A stretch of 28,308 nucleotides of DNA from contig JBAWVO010000047.1 of the NCBI GenBank assembly GCA_037147235.1, positions 1 through 28,308 of the forward strand, read 5' to 3'. Under the pieces are notes generated by a model. The model was not told the DNA's origin. It did not search any database and saw only the letters and a program-made list of their open reading frames with translations. Source of the DNA: JANXQG01 sp037147235 (GTDB taxonomy: Bacteria; Planctomycetota; Planctomycetia; Pirellulales; Thermoguttaceae). Positions 8,742 to 15,617 of the stretch are shown piece by piece (the first letter of the stretch is position 1; each line of letters starts with the position of its first letter). A program made the position numbers and the translations under genes.

Positions 8742-8918
8742 TCAAACGTCCTGTAGGTCGAACATGAGCCGCTGGAACTCTTCCTCCGTCAAACGAACCT
8801 TCCAGGTCTGGTCGGCACGATGAAGGTTAGCCAGGTTGTTGACGATAAGGGGTCGGGGATCGTTGTTGTCAATATCAAAGACTCCCGACCCCTTTGTATC
8901 TTCCGATTCAGAGGTCAC
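8742..8918 (-). CDS. 58-aa hypothetical protein coupled to the ATPase gene
   Basis: Start GTG 8918 (AAGAGAG about six bases upstream), stop TGA 8742-8744. The stop overlaps the GGAGG that serves the ATPase, so the two genes would be translationally coupled. The C-terminal half (NLHRADQTWKVRLTEEEFQRLMFDL) looks like a normal amphipathic protein segment. The N-terminal part (KGSGVFDIDNNDPRPL) is encoded by a palindromic repeat at 8847-8894 that recurs at 11127. Either the repeat inserted in frame into a small gene, or the 3' part is the remnant of a longer gene. No homologue recognised. Confidence 0.45.
   Translation of the reverse strand: MTSESEDTKGSGVFDIDNNDPRPLIVNNLANLHRADQTWKVRLTEEEFQRLMFDLQDV
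8847..8894. repeat. 48-bp palindromic repeat, complete copy
   Basis: AAGGGGTCGGG (8847-8857) and CCCGACCCCTT (8884-8894) are perfect 11-bp inverted arms around a 26-base centre containing TTGTTGTCAATATCAAAG. A second copy, 37 of 39 bases identical over the left arm and centre, lies at 11127-11165. It resembles repeats scattered through planctomycete genomes. Confidence 0.7.
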
Positions 8919-8940
8919 GCATTCTCTCTTGTGGCTGTAT

Positions 8941-9417
8941 TCACTTTTCGGGCATCGCGCTCTCGATTACGCCAGCAACTTGGGCCGCCATATCCTGAAT
9001 TGAGGCTTTGGCACTCTTTCGAGCATCTTCCATGCTGGCATCGATCTTGCCTTCCAGCTTCTTTAACTGGCTCTGGATATCCTTTTTCAGAGACTCGACG
9101 TGATACAGCATGTCATTGAATTCTCCTGACGCCAGTGGACTCAGCCTATTGAAGAAATCACCAAAACACGCGGTAAGGGTATTAGCCACTTCTAAGCAAC
9201 GGGTTCGGTAGTCTATGTGCTCGATTGGATGAAGCCGCTTACCCTCGATGAACACACTGCTTAGATGGCGTTTCGCATCGTCAAGCTCTTTCTGTGACTT
9301 CGTCCTGAGTTGTTCCATGCACTCACGTTGCTTACTGATCGCATCAGCGATTCTCGCGCTTGATTTGTTTATCTCCTCTTTAAGGGTTTCAATGGTTTCC
9401 AACAAGGTTTCCGACAT
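8941..9417 (-). CDS. hypothetical coiled-coil protein
   Basis: 158 aa from ATG 9417 with AGGAGA about six bases upstream. The sequence is almost wholly helical: an N-terminal heptad-like stretch (LLETIETLKEEINKSSARIADAI), a middle part with two Cys (RCLEVANTLTACFGDFFNRL), and a second coil (ESLKKDIQSQLKKLEGKIDASMEDA) ending in MPEK. No signal peptide or membrane segment. Not recognised as a known family; the design suggests an oligomeric adaptor. It lies 22 bp upstream of the 58-codon ORF and 35 bp downstream of a small membrane protein gene, so it is probably co-transcribed with both and with the ATPase genes. Confidence 0.7.
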   Translation of the reverse strand: MSETLLETIETLKEEINKSSARIADAISKQRECMEQLRTKSQKELDDAKRHLSSVFIEGKRLHPIEHIDYRTRCLEVANTLTACFGDFFNRLSPLASGEFNDMLYHVESLKKDIQSQLKKLEGKIDASMEDARKSAKASIQDMAAQVAGVIESAMPEK

Positions 9418-9452
9418 TAAACTCTCCTATGAACTTCTGTAGAATCCCTATT

Positions 9453-9914
9453 TCACTTGTCGTCATTCAGATTCTTTGAATCCTCAACAGCTTTTTCAAA
9501 GCGACGGTTCAATTCAGCATTGTTCTCATCATCCTCTTTCAACGCATCCTGCAATTTTTCGTTAAACCGATCTATGTGTGTGCTGTGTGTTGGATCATCT
9601 GCTTCTGCATCCAGTTCTCTTCCTAACTGTTGCATCTTCGTAAGAGCGGGAGGGGGAGCAGGGACGGGGACAGGTGGAACAGGAGCTGGAACGGGTGCGG
9701 GAATGGGTGCGATTTGTGGTTTAGAGACAATTAGCACAGTAGCTACAGGTGTAGCTACTACTGGAAGCTCCACTTTAATTCGCTGCTGTTCTTGTGGCTG
9801 CTGTTCGCGGCGAAATTCAGGTACAAGCAGCAAAAACACAACAACGGCAGTAATGATGGTCGCAATGATCGCGACGTTTCTTACGAGCGTAGACTCGTCT
9901 TGTTTGTCAGCCAT
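9453..9914 (-). CDS. small single-pass membrane protein with Pro/Val/Ala linker and acidic tail
   Basis: 153 aa from ATG 9914, with GGGGTGA six bases upstream. Residues about 12-32 (VRNVAIIATIITAVVVFLLLV) form one membrane helix near the N-terminus. A linker (about 65-90) is an alternating PAPVP/PPVPV run containing PP and PPP. The last 60 residues are a charged helix (EADDPTHSTHIDRFNEKLQDALKEDD...). The layout is that of an anchored rod that places a charged domain away from the membrane; orientation is unclear. No family recognised. A full-length ORF exists on the opposite strand, but it is Ser/Cys/Gly-rich and looks like a shadow. Confidence 0.65.
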   Translation of the reverse strand: MADKQDESTLVRNVAIIATIITAVVVFLLLVPEFRREQQPQEQQRIKVELPVVATPVATVLIVSKPQIAPIPAPVPAPVPPVPVPAPPPALTKMQQLGRELDAEADDPTHSTHIDRFNEKLQDALKEDDENNAELNRRFEKAVEDSKNLNDDK

Positions 9915-10013
9915 TTGAATTCACCCCACAATTACGTTTGTGCTGTCTTTCAACCACTGCGGAGGCACTACCTCGTCCCGACTGTTGTGTGACTATTGCG
10001 CACGGTTAATTTT

Positions 10014-10367
10014 TCATTTCTTATGTTTCATTATATACATAATGAAGTCATTCTTAAGGGGATGTTCGGGATCGTGTTCGTATTGTCTCTTTGCATCATC
10101 AAAGTTCCCAATGTCATGGTCCCTTTGGTATTGTTGTATCATGCTCCGAAGGATTGCCACATTATTGTCTGTGTCCGCATCATGGCGTATTTGTTCAGGG
10201 GATCGATTGGCAAGCGACGTGGCATTTTCTTGTTGAAGCTGGTGTAACTTTATGGCCAGAGGATCATTCGATTCTTTATGCATCTGAATCAGGCACATAA
10301 TACCTACAACAATGGCTATAAATAGGACAACGCAGAACACACCTAAATTGGCACCATCCTTATTCAT
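10014..10367 (-). CDS. small single-pass membrane protein, hypothetical
   Basis: 117 aa from ATG 10367 (AAAGGG about six bases upstream); ATGs at 10373 and 10415 are alternatives in frame. Residues about 6-28 (LGVFCVVLFIAIVVGIMCLI) form a membrane helix; the rest is a hydrophilic, His/Asp/Gln-rich helical domain (IRHDADTDNNVAILRSMIQQYQRDHD) ending in KHKK. Its layout matches the neighbouring 153-aa protein. DNA is distinctly A+T-rich. Separated by 99 bp from the next gene downstream on the same strand. Function unknown. Confidence 0.6.
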   Translation of the reverse strand: MNKDGANLGVFCVVLFIAIVVGIMCLIQMHKESNDPLAIKLHQLQQENATSLANRSPEQIRHDADTDNNVAILRSMIQQYQRDHDIGNFDDAKRQYEHDPEHPLKNDFIMYIMKHKK

Positions 10368-10415
10368 TTTCATCCCTTTGTTGCTTACGGACACCTCCGG
10401 GACAAACCACCGCAC

Positions 10416-10634
10416 TCCCGGTTCCCGGCATCATTGTTCGCGAAACAGATTTTCACTTTCGCCAATCCTCGTTTTTCCTTGTCAAGCCCAACTTTGCATC
10501 GCCCTAGGGTTAGGGCCGTTGGCCGGTGAATCGCCAGCCGCCCCACGCCCTCATTCCTCCCCGACCTGCGCGATCAAGTCGGCTGAAAGGAGTTTGCCGT
10601 TTCGGCAGTCCCAACCGTTGACGCTGATCCGTTC
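10416..10634. other. non-coding stretch with a yebC 3'-end duplicate
   Basis: No gene seen. It holds TAGGGCGATGCAAAGTTG on the minus strand (10489-10506), 17 of 18 bases identical to plus-strand 6845-6862 just after the helicase stop, and a copy of the yebC 3' end (10546-10582). Confidence 0.5.
10546..10582 (-). repeat. duplicate of the yebC 3' end (possible attachment-site half)
   Basis: 35 of 37 bases match 11168-11204, the last codons and flank of yebC. In the yebC reading direction it encodes DLIAQVGEE-stop against DLMAQIGEE-stop in the real gene; upstream of it the frame soon stops. Direct repeats of a gene's 3' end are a classical mark of site-specific integration, although no integrase is present between the copies. 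Confidence 0.55.
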
Positions 10635-10988
10635 TCAAAACACCGCAGCCTGTAGTTTGATGAAAGTTCCGTTATCAGTTGTGGCAAGAAGCTTCCTGCC
10701 ATCTTTGAATTTAGCAACGAAGGTAACTTCTTTTTTCCTGCCGCCGAGCAGCAAACCTGCCAATAGACCGACAGGCCCCAGTACCAATGCTCCAGCCGCC
10801 CCCCAACAAATTGTGCCGCCAAGCTTCTTGACACTATCTTCGCTGGCCACGTCGATAGTTTCCAACTGAGAAACTAGGATGGTTTCGCCAATCCATGAGT
10901 GTTCTGCGGTTTTCAATGTGAGTGCTCCAAAAATAAATTGGCCAGCACCCGTCAAGAAATCGCCAGCGTGAACCGTCACTTTTGCCAT
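10635..10988 (-). CDS. small conserved membrane-associated protein
   Basis: 117 aa from ATG 10988, with a strong GGAGGGAG six bases upstream. The N-terminal half (TVHAGDFLTGAGQFIFGALTL...ILVSQLETIDVA) looks like a small beta domain; the centre (about 57-82, GGTICWGAAGALVLGPVGLLAGLLLGG) is a Gly-rich hydrophobic hairpin that could insert in a membrane; the C-terminus (KEVTFVAKFKDGRKLLATTD) is a beta segment. Similar small proteins are widespread in bacteria, as far as I recall, with no assigned function. It is the only gene between the two copies of the yebC 3' end. Confidence 0.7.
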   Translation of the reverse strand: MAKVTVHAGDFLTGAGQFIFGALTLKTAEHSWIGETILVSQLETIDVASEDSVKKLGGTICWGAAGALVLGPVGLLAGLLLGGRKKEVTFVAKFKDGRKLLATTDNGTFIKLQAAVF

Positions 10989-11126
10989 GAAAACTCCCTC
11001 CGTTGATTGAACTACTTTTCGCCAGGCGTACGTTCAAGTTCCTGCACCCGTGGGAAAATTGATTTACTGAAGCTCTGAGTCTAGCTAGTACATATTGATG
11101 AGACAAGGAGGTGCCACCAAAGACTT

Positions 11127-11165
11127 AAGGGGTCGGGAGTCGTTGTTGTCAATATCAAAGACTCC
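11127..11165. repeat. palindromic repeat, copy with degenerate right arm
   Basis: Left arm and centre match 8847-8885 in 37 of 39 bases. The right arm does not continue as CCCGACCCC; instead the sequence runs into the yebC 3'-end repeat that starts at 11168, suggesting a recombination junction at this point. Confidence 0.65.
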
Positions 11166-11172
11166 TGCGCCC

Positions 11173-11928
11173 TCATTCCTCCCCGATCTGCGCCATCAAG
11201 TCGTCGGGAATGTTGAAGTTCGACGCGACACTCTGCACATCTTCGTGATCGTCGAGCCGCTCCATGAGCTTCAGCACCTTGCGAGCTTCGTCCAGGTCGG
11301 TAATGTCAACCATGTTCTGGGCAATTCGCATAATTTGACTGGCTTCGATCTTCACGCCGGCCTTGGCCAGCCCCTCGGAAACCTCGCGGTACTTGGTCGG
11401 ATCGCAGGTGACCTCAAACTTGTCGTCGGTGGGTTGTACGTCATCGGCACCGGCCTCAATGGCGATCTCCAGAAGCTGGTCCTCACTGATCGAGCCACCG
11501 GGCACAAGGAACAGCCCCTTGTTTTCAAACATCCAGGCCACGCAGCCGGTGCTGCCGAGCTTGCCGCCGGATAGTTCAAATATCTTGCGGACCTCGGGAG
11601 CAGTGCGATTGCGATTGTTGGTGAAAATTTCGCAGAGCATGGCTACACCGCCCGCACCGTAACCTTCGTAGACGATTTCCTCCAGGCTATCGCCCGCCAA
11701 CTCGCCGGTGCCGGTTTTAATGGCCCGTTGGATATTGTCCTTGGGCACGCCACTGGCCTTGGCGTCGTCGATGGCATAGCGCAGGCGGAGGTTCTGATCG
11801 GGATCGCCACCGCCATGCTTGGCAGCCACGATGATGGCCTTGGCTAGCTTGCTCCAGAGCTTGCCGCGTTTGGCGTCAACAGCGGCCTTCTTGTGTTTGA
11901 TCGTTGCCCAATGTGAGTGACCTGACAT
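11173..11928 (-). CDS. yebC: YebC/PmpR (TACO1-like) family factor
   Basis: 251 aa, normal length for the family. The N-terminus MSGHSHWATIKHKKAAVDAKRGKLWSK is diagnostic, as are GGGDPDQNLRLRYAIDDAKA, the acidic loop segment YEGYGAGGVAMLCE and TDNRNRT-like FTNNRNRT. Family members were long annotated as DNA-binding regulators; more recent work places YebC/TACO1 on the ribosome, helping translation of proline-rich stretches. It lies 220 bp downstream of the TPR gene on the same strand and probably has its own promoter. Its last 37 bp occur again at 10546-10582. Confidence 0.95.
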   Translation of the reverse strand: MSGHSHWATIKHKKAAVDAKRGKLWSKLAKAIIVAAKHGGGDPDQNLRLRYAIDDAKASGVPKDNIQRAIKTGTGELAGDSLEEIVYEGYGAGGVAMLCEIFTNNRNRTAPEVRKIFELSGGKLGSTGCVAWMFENKGLFLVPGGSISEDQLLEIAIEAGADDVQPTDDKFEVTCDPTKYREVSEGLAKAGVKIEASQIMRIAQNMVDITDLDEARKVLKLMERLDDHEDVQSVASNFNIPDDLMAQIGEE

Positions 11929-12077
11929 AGCGACCTCGGTGATCCCGTTGAAGTGAATTTATCTGAATTATACGGTGTTTTCTGACTTTTGCCGAGAGGA
12001 AGGAGGAAATCCGAAGGACGGAGTTCAAAACCCTGTTTTGGTCATTCCGATTTTGTTCCTTGGGCTCTCCGCCAAGT

Positions 12078-12148
12078 TTGTGGTGCGGGCGTCTCGCCTG
12101 CCTGGTTCAACCACAACATCTTGGGCATGCAGGACGCACGCACCACAA
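12078..12148. terminator. hairpin after the TPR gene, repeat-derived
   Basis: TTGTGGTGCGGGCGTCT (12078-12094) pairs with AGGACGCACGCACCACAA (12131-12148) with two mismatches. It starts at the base next to the TPR gene stop. There is no U-tract, so termination is uncertain; sequence style (GTGCGGGCGTCTCGCCTG) is that of a dispersed repeat. Confidence 0.45.
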
Positions 12149-14530
12149 TTATCCGCAAACCCGACGGAGAGCCATTCTTTGGATTTGTTTCGTATTTCGA
12201 GCTTCGGATTTCGGATTTTCCTTAGTCCTTTGGATTTTCTCATTTACTTTCCCCGCCTTCTCCATCTCTTTATCCTTTTCCAAGGCTTCTTTCGCCCGCT
12301 GCCAAGTTGCGACGGCCTGGCCGTGGTGGCCGAGTTTCTCGTAAGCATCCCCCAGATGATCCAGTACCGTACCGTCGGGCTGCTTTTCGTCAACCGCTTT
12401 TTTTAACTCGTCAACCGCCTCGGAAAAACGCCCGAGGCGATAGAAAACCCAGCCCAGGCTATCGCGATAAGCACGGTTTTCTGGCTCGGCGGCGACGGCA
12501 GCCAAGATCATTTTCAAAGCCCGGTTGAGGTGCTTGTTCTCGTCGGCCCAAAGGTAGCCCAGATCGTTATTGGCCCCGATGTCGTCGGGATATTCGTCCA
12601 AGACCTGCTGCAACCACTCTTCGGCCTCGTCGAGTCGGCCCTGAATCACGCTAAGGGCTGACATCGTGAGTCTGACTTCGTGAAGAACCGCAAGGGTTTC
12701 GACCGAGTCTTTTTCACCGCGAAACCGTGCGAAGAGATTCTCGTAGGCCTGCCGGGCCTCGTCGTACCGCTTGGCACGAAAGAGGATCCATGGCAAGCGG
12801 CTTGCAAAGCGGGCCGAGTCGTTTTTCTGTTCCCCAGCCAACCGGGCAGCCGCCAAGGCCGGTTCGAGCTGGTCGCAAGCGGCCAAGGCTCCGGCCAGAT
12901 AGTAGTGAAAGACGGGATTGTTCTCCGTCGTGGTTTTTTTATCCAGCCCAGGCTTATCCAGCATCGCCACGGTTTTTTTATCCAGCCCAGGCTTGTCCGA
13001 TGCCGTCACGGCTTTTTTATCCGGTCCGCGCTTGTTCGATGCCGCCGCGGTTTTTATGTCCAGTCCACGCTGAAAAACCTTGGCCGCCTCGGCGGGACGG
13101 TCGTCGATCAATGACCCAATGCCCCATGCCAGCAATATCTCGTTCGCTTTCGTGGGATCGGCTTTCAAGGCCAACTCAAAAAATTCGTTGGCCGTCTCGT
13201 ATTGCTTATGTTCCTGGGCCAAAGTACCCAAGACGTTGAACTCGCTGTACTCAACCTTGGCTGTGAAATCCTGGGCCTTTTTACGGCCCGCTTCCACGAG
13301 TTTGCCGAACAAATCAGCGTCGGACGTCAGCGGTTTAGCCTCCTCCGGTCCGAGTACTTCCAGCGTTCCGGTTGTGGCCATGACTTTGCCGAGCAGTGCC
13401 AATAATCGATCGTACCGGCGTGCCTTGCGATAGATTTCGGCAAGACCGCGATAGGCGAACATCGTCGGGCTATTTATCGACAATTCGAGGTAGAGCGATT
13501 CAGCCGTTTCGGTCCGACCTGCCTTGAGATATTGATCAGCCAGAAAGTAGCTCAGGAGCGCATTGGACGGATCGGCGGCATGCAATTTTTGCAAGCGATC
13601 GAGCAACTCGCTTTCCCTGCCGAGTTTTTTGAGTACTTCGGCTAGAAGTTGATACGGCGTGGAATCTTCGGGGGTCGGCCCATGATCGAGATAGGACTGT
13701 AGTCCGACAAGTGCCTCTTGGGCCTGGCCACGGTGGGCCGCTATGCGGGCCAGATTCAATTTCAACAGAGCCTCATTCGGGGCGACCGATTGCGATTTAC
13801 GGAAGGCCGCCTCGGCCTCCGTCAGTCGATCGGCCAACAGGAAAGTCTCGCCGAAAAGTTCATGGCACTCACCCGGATCCTTGCCCAAAAGGAGTTTTTT
13901 TGATTGCTCGCTGATGCCGAAACGATCGGGATGCTCGAGGGCCTCTTCGACGCGGGCGAACTGCTCGATCGCCTTCGCATACTTCGACGTGATATGGAAG
14001 AGGCGGCCCAACTCCAATCGCATGAAAATAGTGCCGGTATCTTCGACGTTCGTCAAGTCGTCGGATTGAGTTGTCTCCGCGGAATCACCCTTCGTAGGCA
14101 AGGTGGCCAGGGCCTTTTCGTAAAACTCGATGGCGTGCGGCAGATCACCCTGTTCGGTCAGATAGATCGCCAGTCGGCCCAAGAACAAATTCCCGACCTC
14201 CCGCGGATCGATGCCCTTCAGCGCATAACGCGCCGCCAAGGGAAACTGCTTCTCCTGGATCGCAGCGGCGACCAGGTTGCTGCGGGCCGTCGTGGCCGTG
14301 GGATCCAAACGATCGGCTCGGGCGTATTGCTGCACGGCTTGGTCGAAAGCACCGCGCTGCTGAAAGGTACGTCCGGCGGCAAAATGGGCCAGTGCCTCAA
14401 TGCGATCAACCTCGGCCTCGTTGCGAGCTTTGCCTGCGACGAATGGAGCGGGCAAGTCGTCAAACTCAGAAACCCCGGGGATTCCAAGCAGCGTACCCGT
14501 GGTCATGGCAAAAATAATTGCTGAGAACAT
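12149..14530 (-). CDS. large tetratricopeptide-repeat (TPR) protein
   Basis: 793 aa from ATG 14530 (GTG 14533 is adjacent and in frame). A short hydrophobic N-terminus (MFSAIIFAMTTGTLLGIPG) may be a signal peptide, suggesting export. From about residue 45 to 760 there are many TPR units, for example AAGRTFQQRGAFDQAVQQYARADRLDP and LDHLGDAYEKLGHHGQAVATWQRA, interrupted around 485-530 by a lysine-rich tandem repeat. TPR scaffolds hold protein complexes together; the partner is not evident. The final 20 residues (ENPKSEARNTKQIQRMALRRVCG) appear to be read-through into an intergenic repeat. The gene starts two bases from the stop of the HhH gene, so the two are co-transcribed with nusA-infB-rbfA. 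Confidence 0.88.
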   Translation of the reverse strand: MFSAIIFAMTTGTLLGIPGVSEFDDLPAPFVAGKARNEAEVDRIEALAHFAAGRTFQQRGAFDQAVQQYARADRLDPTATTARSNLVAAAIQEKQFPLAARYALKGIDPREVGNLFLGRLAIYLTEQGDLPHAIEFYEKALATLPTKGDSAETTQSDDLTNVEDTGTIFMRLELGRLFHITSKYAKAIEQFARVEEALEHPDRFGISEQSKKLLLGKDPGECHELFGETFLLADRLTEAEAAFRKSQSVAPNEALLKLNLARIAAHRGQAQEALVGLQSYLDHGPTPEDSTPYQLLAEVLKKLGRESELLDRLQKLHAADPSNALLSYFLADQYLKAGRTETAESLYLELSINSPTMFAYRGLAEIYRKARRYDRLLALLGKVMATTGTLEVLGPEEAKPLTSDADLFGKLVEAGRKKAQDFTAKVEYSEFNVLGTLAQEHKQYETANEFFELALKADPTKANEILLAWGIGSLIDDRPAEAAKVFQRGLDIKTAAASNKRGPDKKAVTASDKPGLDKKTVAMLDKPGLDKKTTTENNPVFHYYLAGALAACDQLEPALAAARLAGEQKNDSARFASRLPWILFRAKRYDEARQAYENLFARFRGEKDSVETLAVLHEVRLTMSALSVIQGRLDEAEEWLQQVLDEYPDDIGANNDLGYLWADENKHLNRALKMILAAVAAEPENRAYRDSLGWVFYRLGRFSEAVDELKKAVDEKQPDGTVLDHLGDAYEKLGHHGQAVATWQRAKEALEKDKEMEKAGKVNEKIQRTKENPKSEARNTKQIQRMALRRVCG
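12932..13078. repeat. 39-bp in-frame tandem repeat inside the TPR gene (3.8 copies)
   Basis: Units at 12932-12970, 12971-13009, 13010-13048 and a partial, diverged one from 13049. Each encodes a 13-residue KK-T/A-V-x-x-x-DKPGLD-type unit. The two best-conserved units contain a run of seven T (A AAA AAA on the coding strand), a possible slippage site. Copy-number change would keep the frame. Confidence 0.85.
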
Positions 14531-14535
14531 CACTC

Positions 14536-15591
14536 CTACCGAGGTTTGCGTTTGCCGAGGCCGTCCGAGGCCGACAGGGTGTTGGATGCCTCTGGGGATA
14601 GCTTTTCGTGTTTCTCGGTTATTTCAGGCTTCTCGGCATGGTGGGAGTGTTTTTCAACTTTCTCGGTTTTTTCAGCCTTCGGGGGCTTGTCGTGCTGTTT
14701 CTCCGAGGCCGACGACTTGCTTGCGGATTCAGCCGCTTTCGTACTCGCGGAGCCAACCACCTTTTTCGCTTCGGCTGGTTTTGTCTCGTCCGTATTACTA
14801 TCGGCCACGGCAGGCTCGATTACCGCGGCTTTGGTCTTCTTCTTGCGTCCCGTGGTAACGGGAGGCGGCGAAGCGACTTCGGCAGCAGGTGATGGCTCAG
14901 ATCGAGGCGGACGACGCTGAGGAAACCGCCCTGAAGCCTCGGGGTCAATGGCCAGGAGGATCTCGCGAACCTGGGGTGAAAATGGATTAGCCAAGTAATC
15001 CGCACCGAGCTGATGCACCAGCGAGCCAAACTCCACGCCCTTGCTCTTGCTGACGGCCCGTTCCATGCCCGGCACTTCGCCGGCGGCCAATTCCTTGTCG
15101 GTCAATAGGTCCAAGACGCGTAACGCGGCCAGCGTGCCCGCATCGACCGGAATGCTATGACCGCCCAACGCGGACTGGACCACATAGGCCACGACAAACT
15201 TGGTCGTGCCGTCCATCTTCTCCAGCCACTTGACCGTAGGTCCCAGATTGTTCTTCCGCTTGTCTTCCAAATCGAAGCTGTAGAGTTCCTCAAAAAGGCT
15301 GTGTAACACTCGCTTGATTCGGTTGGCGGCTGCGCGCGGATCGGGAACGGCAGACATGATTTCCGACAATTCGGAAATTGAAGTCACGCGGACTTCATTC
15401 CAGTCGTAGAATGTGTGCCTCAACGCGGCAAATGCCTCTTCGGCGGGTTCGTAACGTGCGTCTTCCAGCACGCAGGCGAAGAGCAGATGCTCCAGCACCG
15501 TACGCTCCGCAGGCGGCGATACAGGCTTGTGGTACTTTTTCAGAACCTTGTGGATCTTGCCAAATAAGGCCGTACGACTGACAGAAGCCAT
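14536..15591 (-). CDS. HhH-GPD / endonuclease III-like protein without Fe-S cluster, Lys/Glu-rich tail
   Basis: 351 aa if started at ATG 15591, which avoids the rbfA stop at 15618; the frame is open further upstream (to 15720) but that part would overlap rbfA and is Arg/Pro-rich. Residues about 20-240 align by eye with endonuclease III: LLFACVLEDARYEPAEEAFAAL, then KMDGTTKFVVAYVVQSALGGHSIPVDAG corresponds to the helix-hairpin-helix and catalytic Asp region (LPGVGRKTANVVL...VDTH). A Lys and the Asp seem retained, but the four C-terminal cluster Cys are absent. The last 110 residues are low-complexity Lys/Glu/Ala/Ser. It may be a DNA-binding relative or a diverged glycosylase. No clear Shine-Dalgarno. 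Confidence 0.65.
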   Translation of the reverse strand: MASVSRTALFGKIHKVLKKYHKPVSPPAERTVLEHLLFACVLEDARYEPAEEAFAALRHTFYDWNEVRVTSISELSEIMSAVPDPRAAANRIKRVLHSLFEELYSFDLEDKRKNNLGPTVKWLEKMDGTTKFVVAYVVQSALGGHSIPVDAGTLAALRVLDLLTDKELAAGEVPGMERAVSKSKGVEFGSLVHQLGADYLANPFSPQVREILLAIDPEASGRFPQRRPPRSEPSPAAEVASPPPVTTGRKKKTKAAVIEPAVADSNTDETKPAEAKKVVGSASTKAAESASKSSASEKQHDKPPKAEKTEKVEKHSHHAEKPEITEKHEKLSPEASNTLSASDGLGKRKPR

Positions 15592-15617
15592 GCGAGTAAC
15601 CGTTCGGGTTGCAAGAG

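Noticed and set aside
9457..9918. Plus-strand ORF of 153 codons opposite the small membrane protein gene
   Set aside because: Ser/Cys/Gly-rich composition typical of an antisense shadow; the minus-strand frame has a membrane helix, a regular linker and fits the operon.
10574..10834. Minus-strand ORF of 86 codons
   Set aside because: Overlaps the 117-aa gene in another frame, which has a strong ribosome-binding site and family-like sequence.
13904..14524. Plus-strand ORF of 206 codons inside the TPR gene
   Set aside because: Antisense to a clear TPR coding frame; no recognisable domain.
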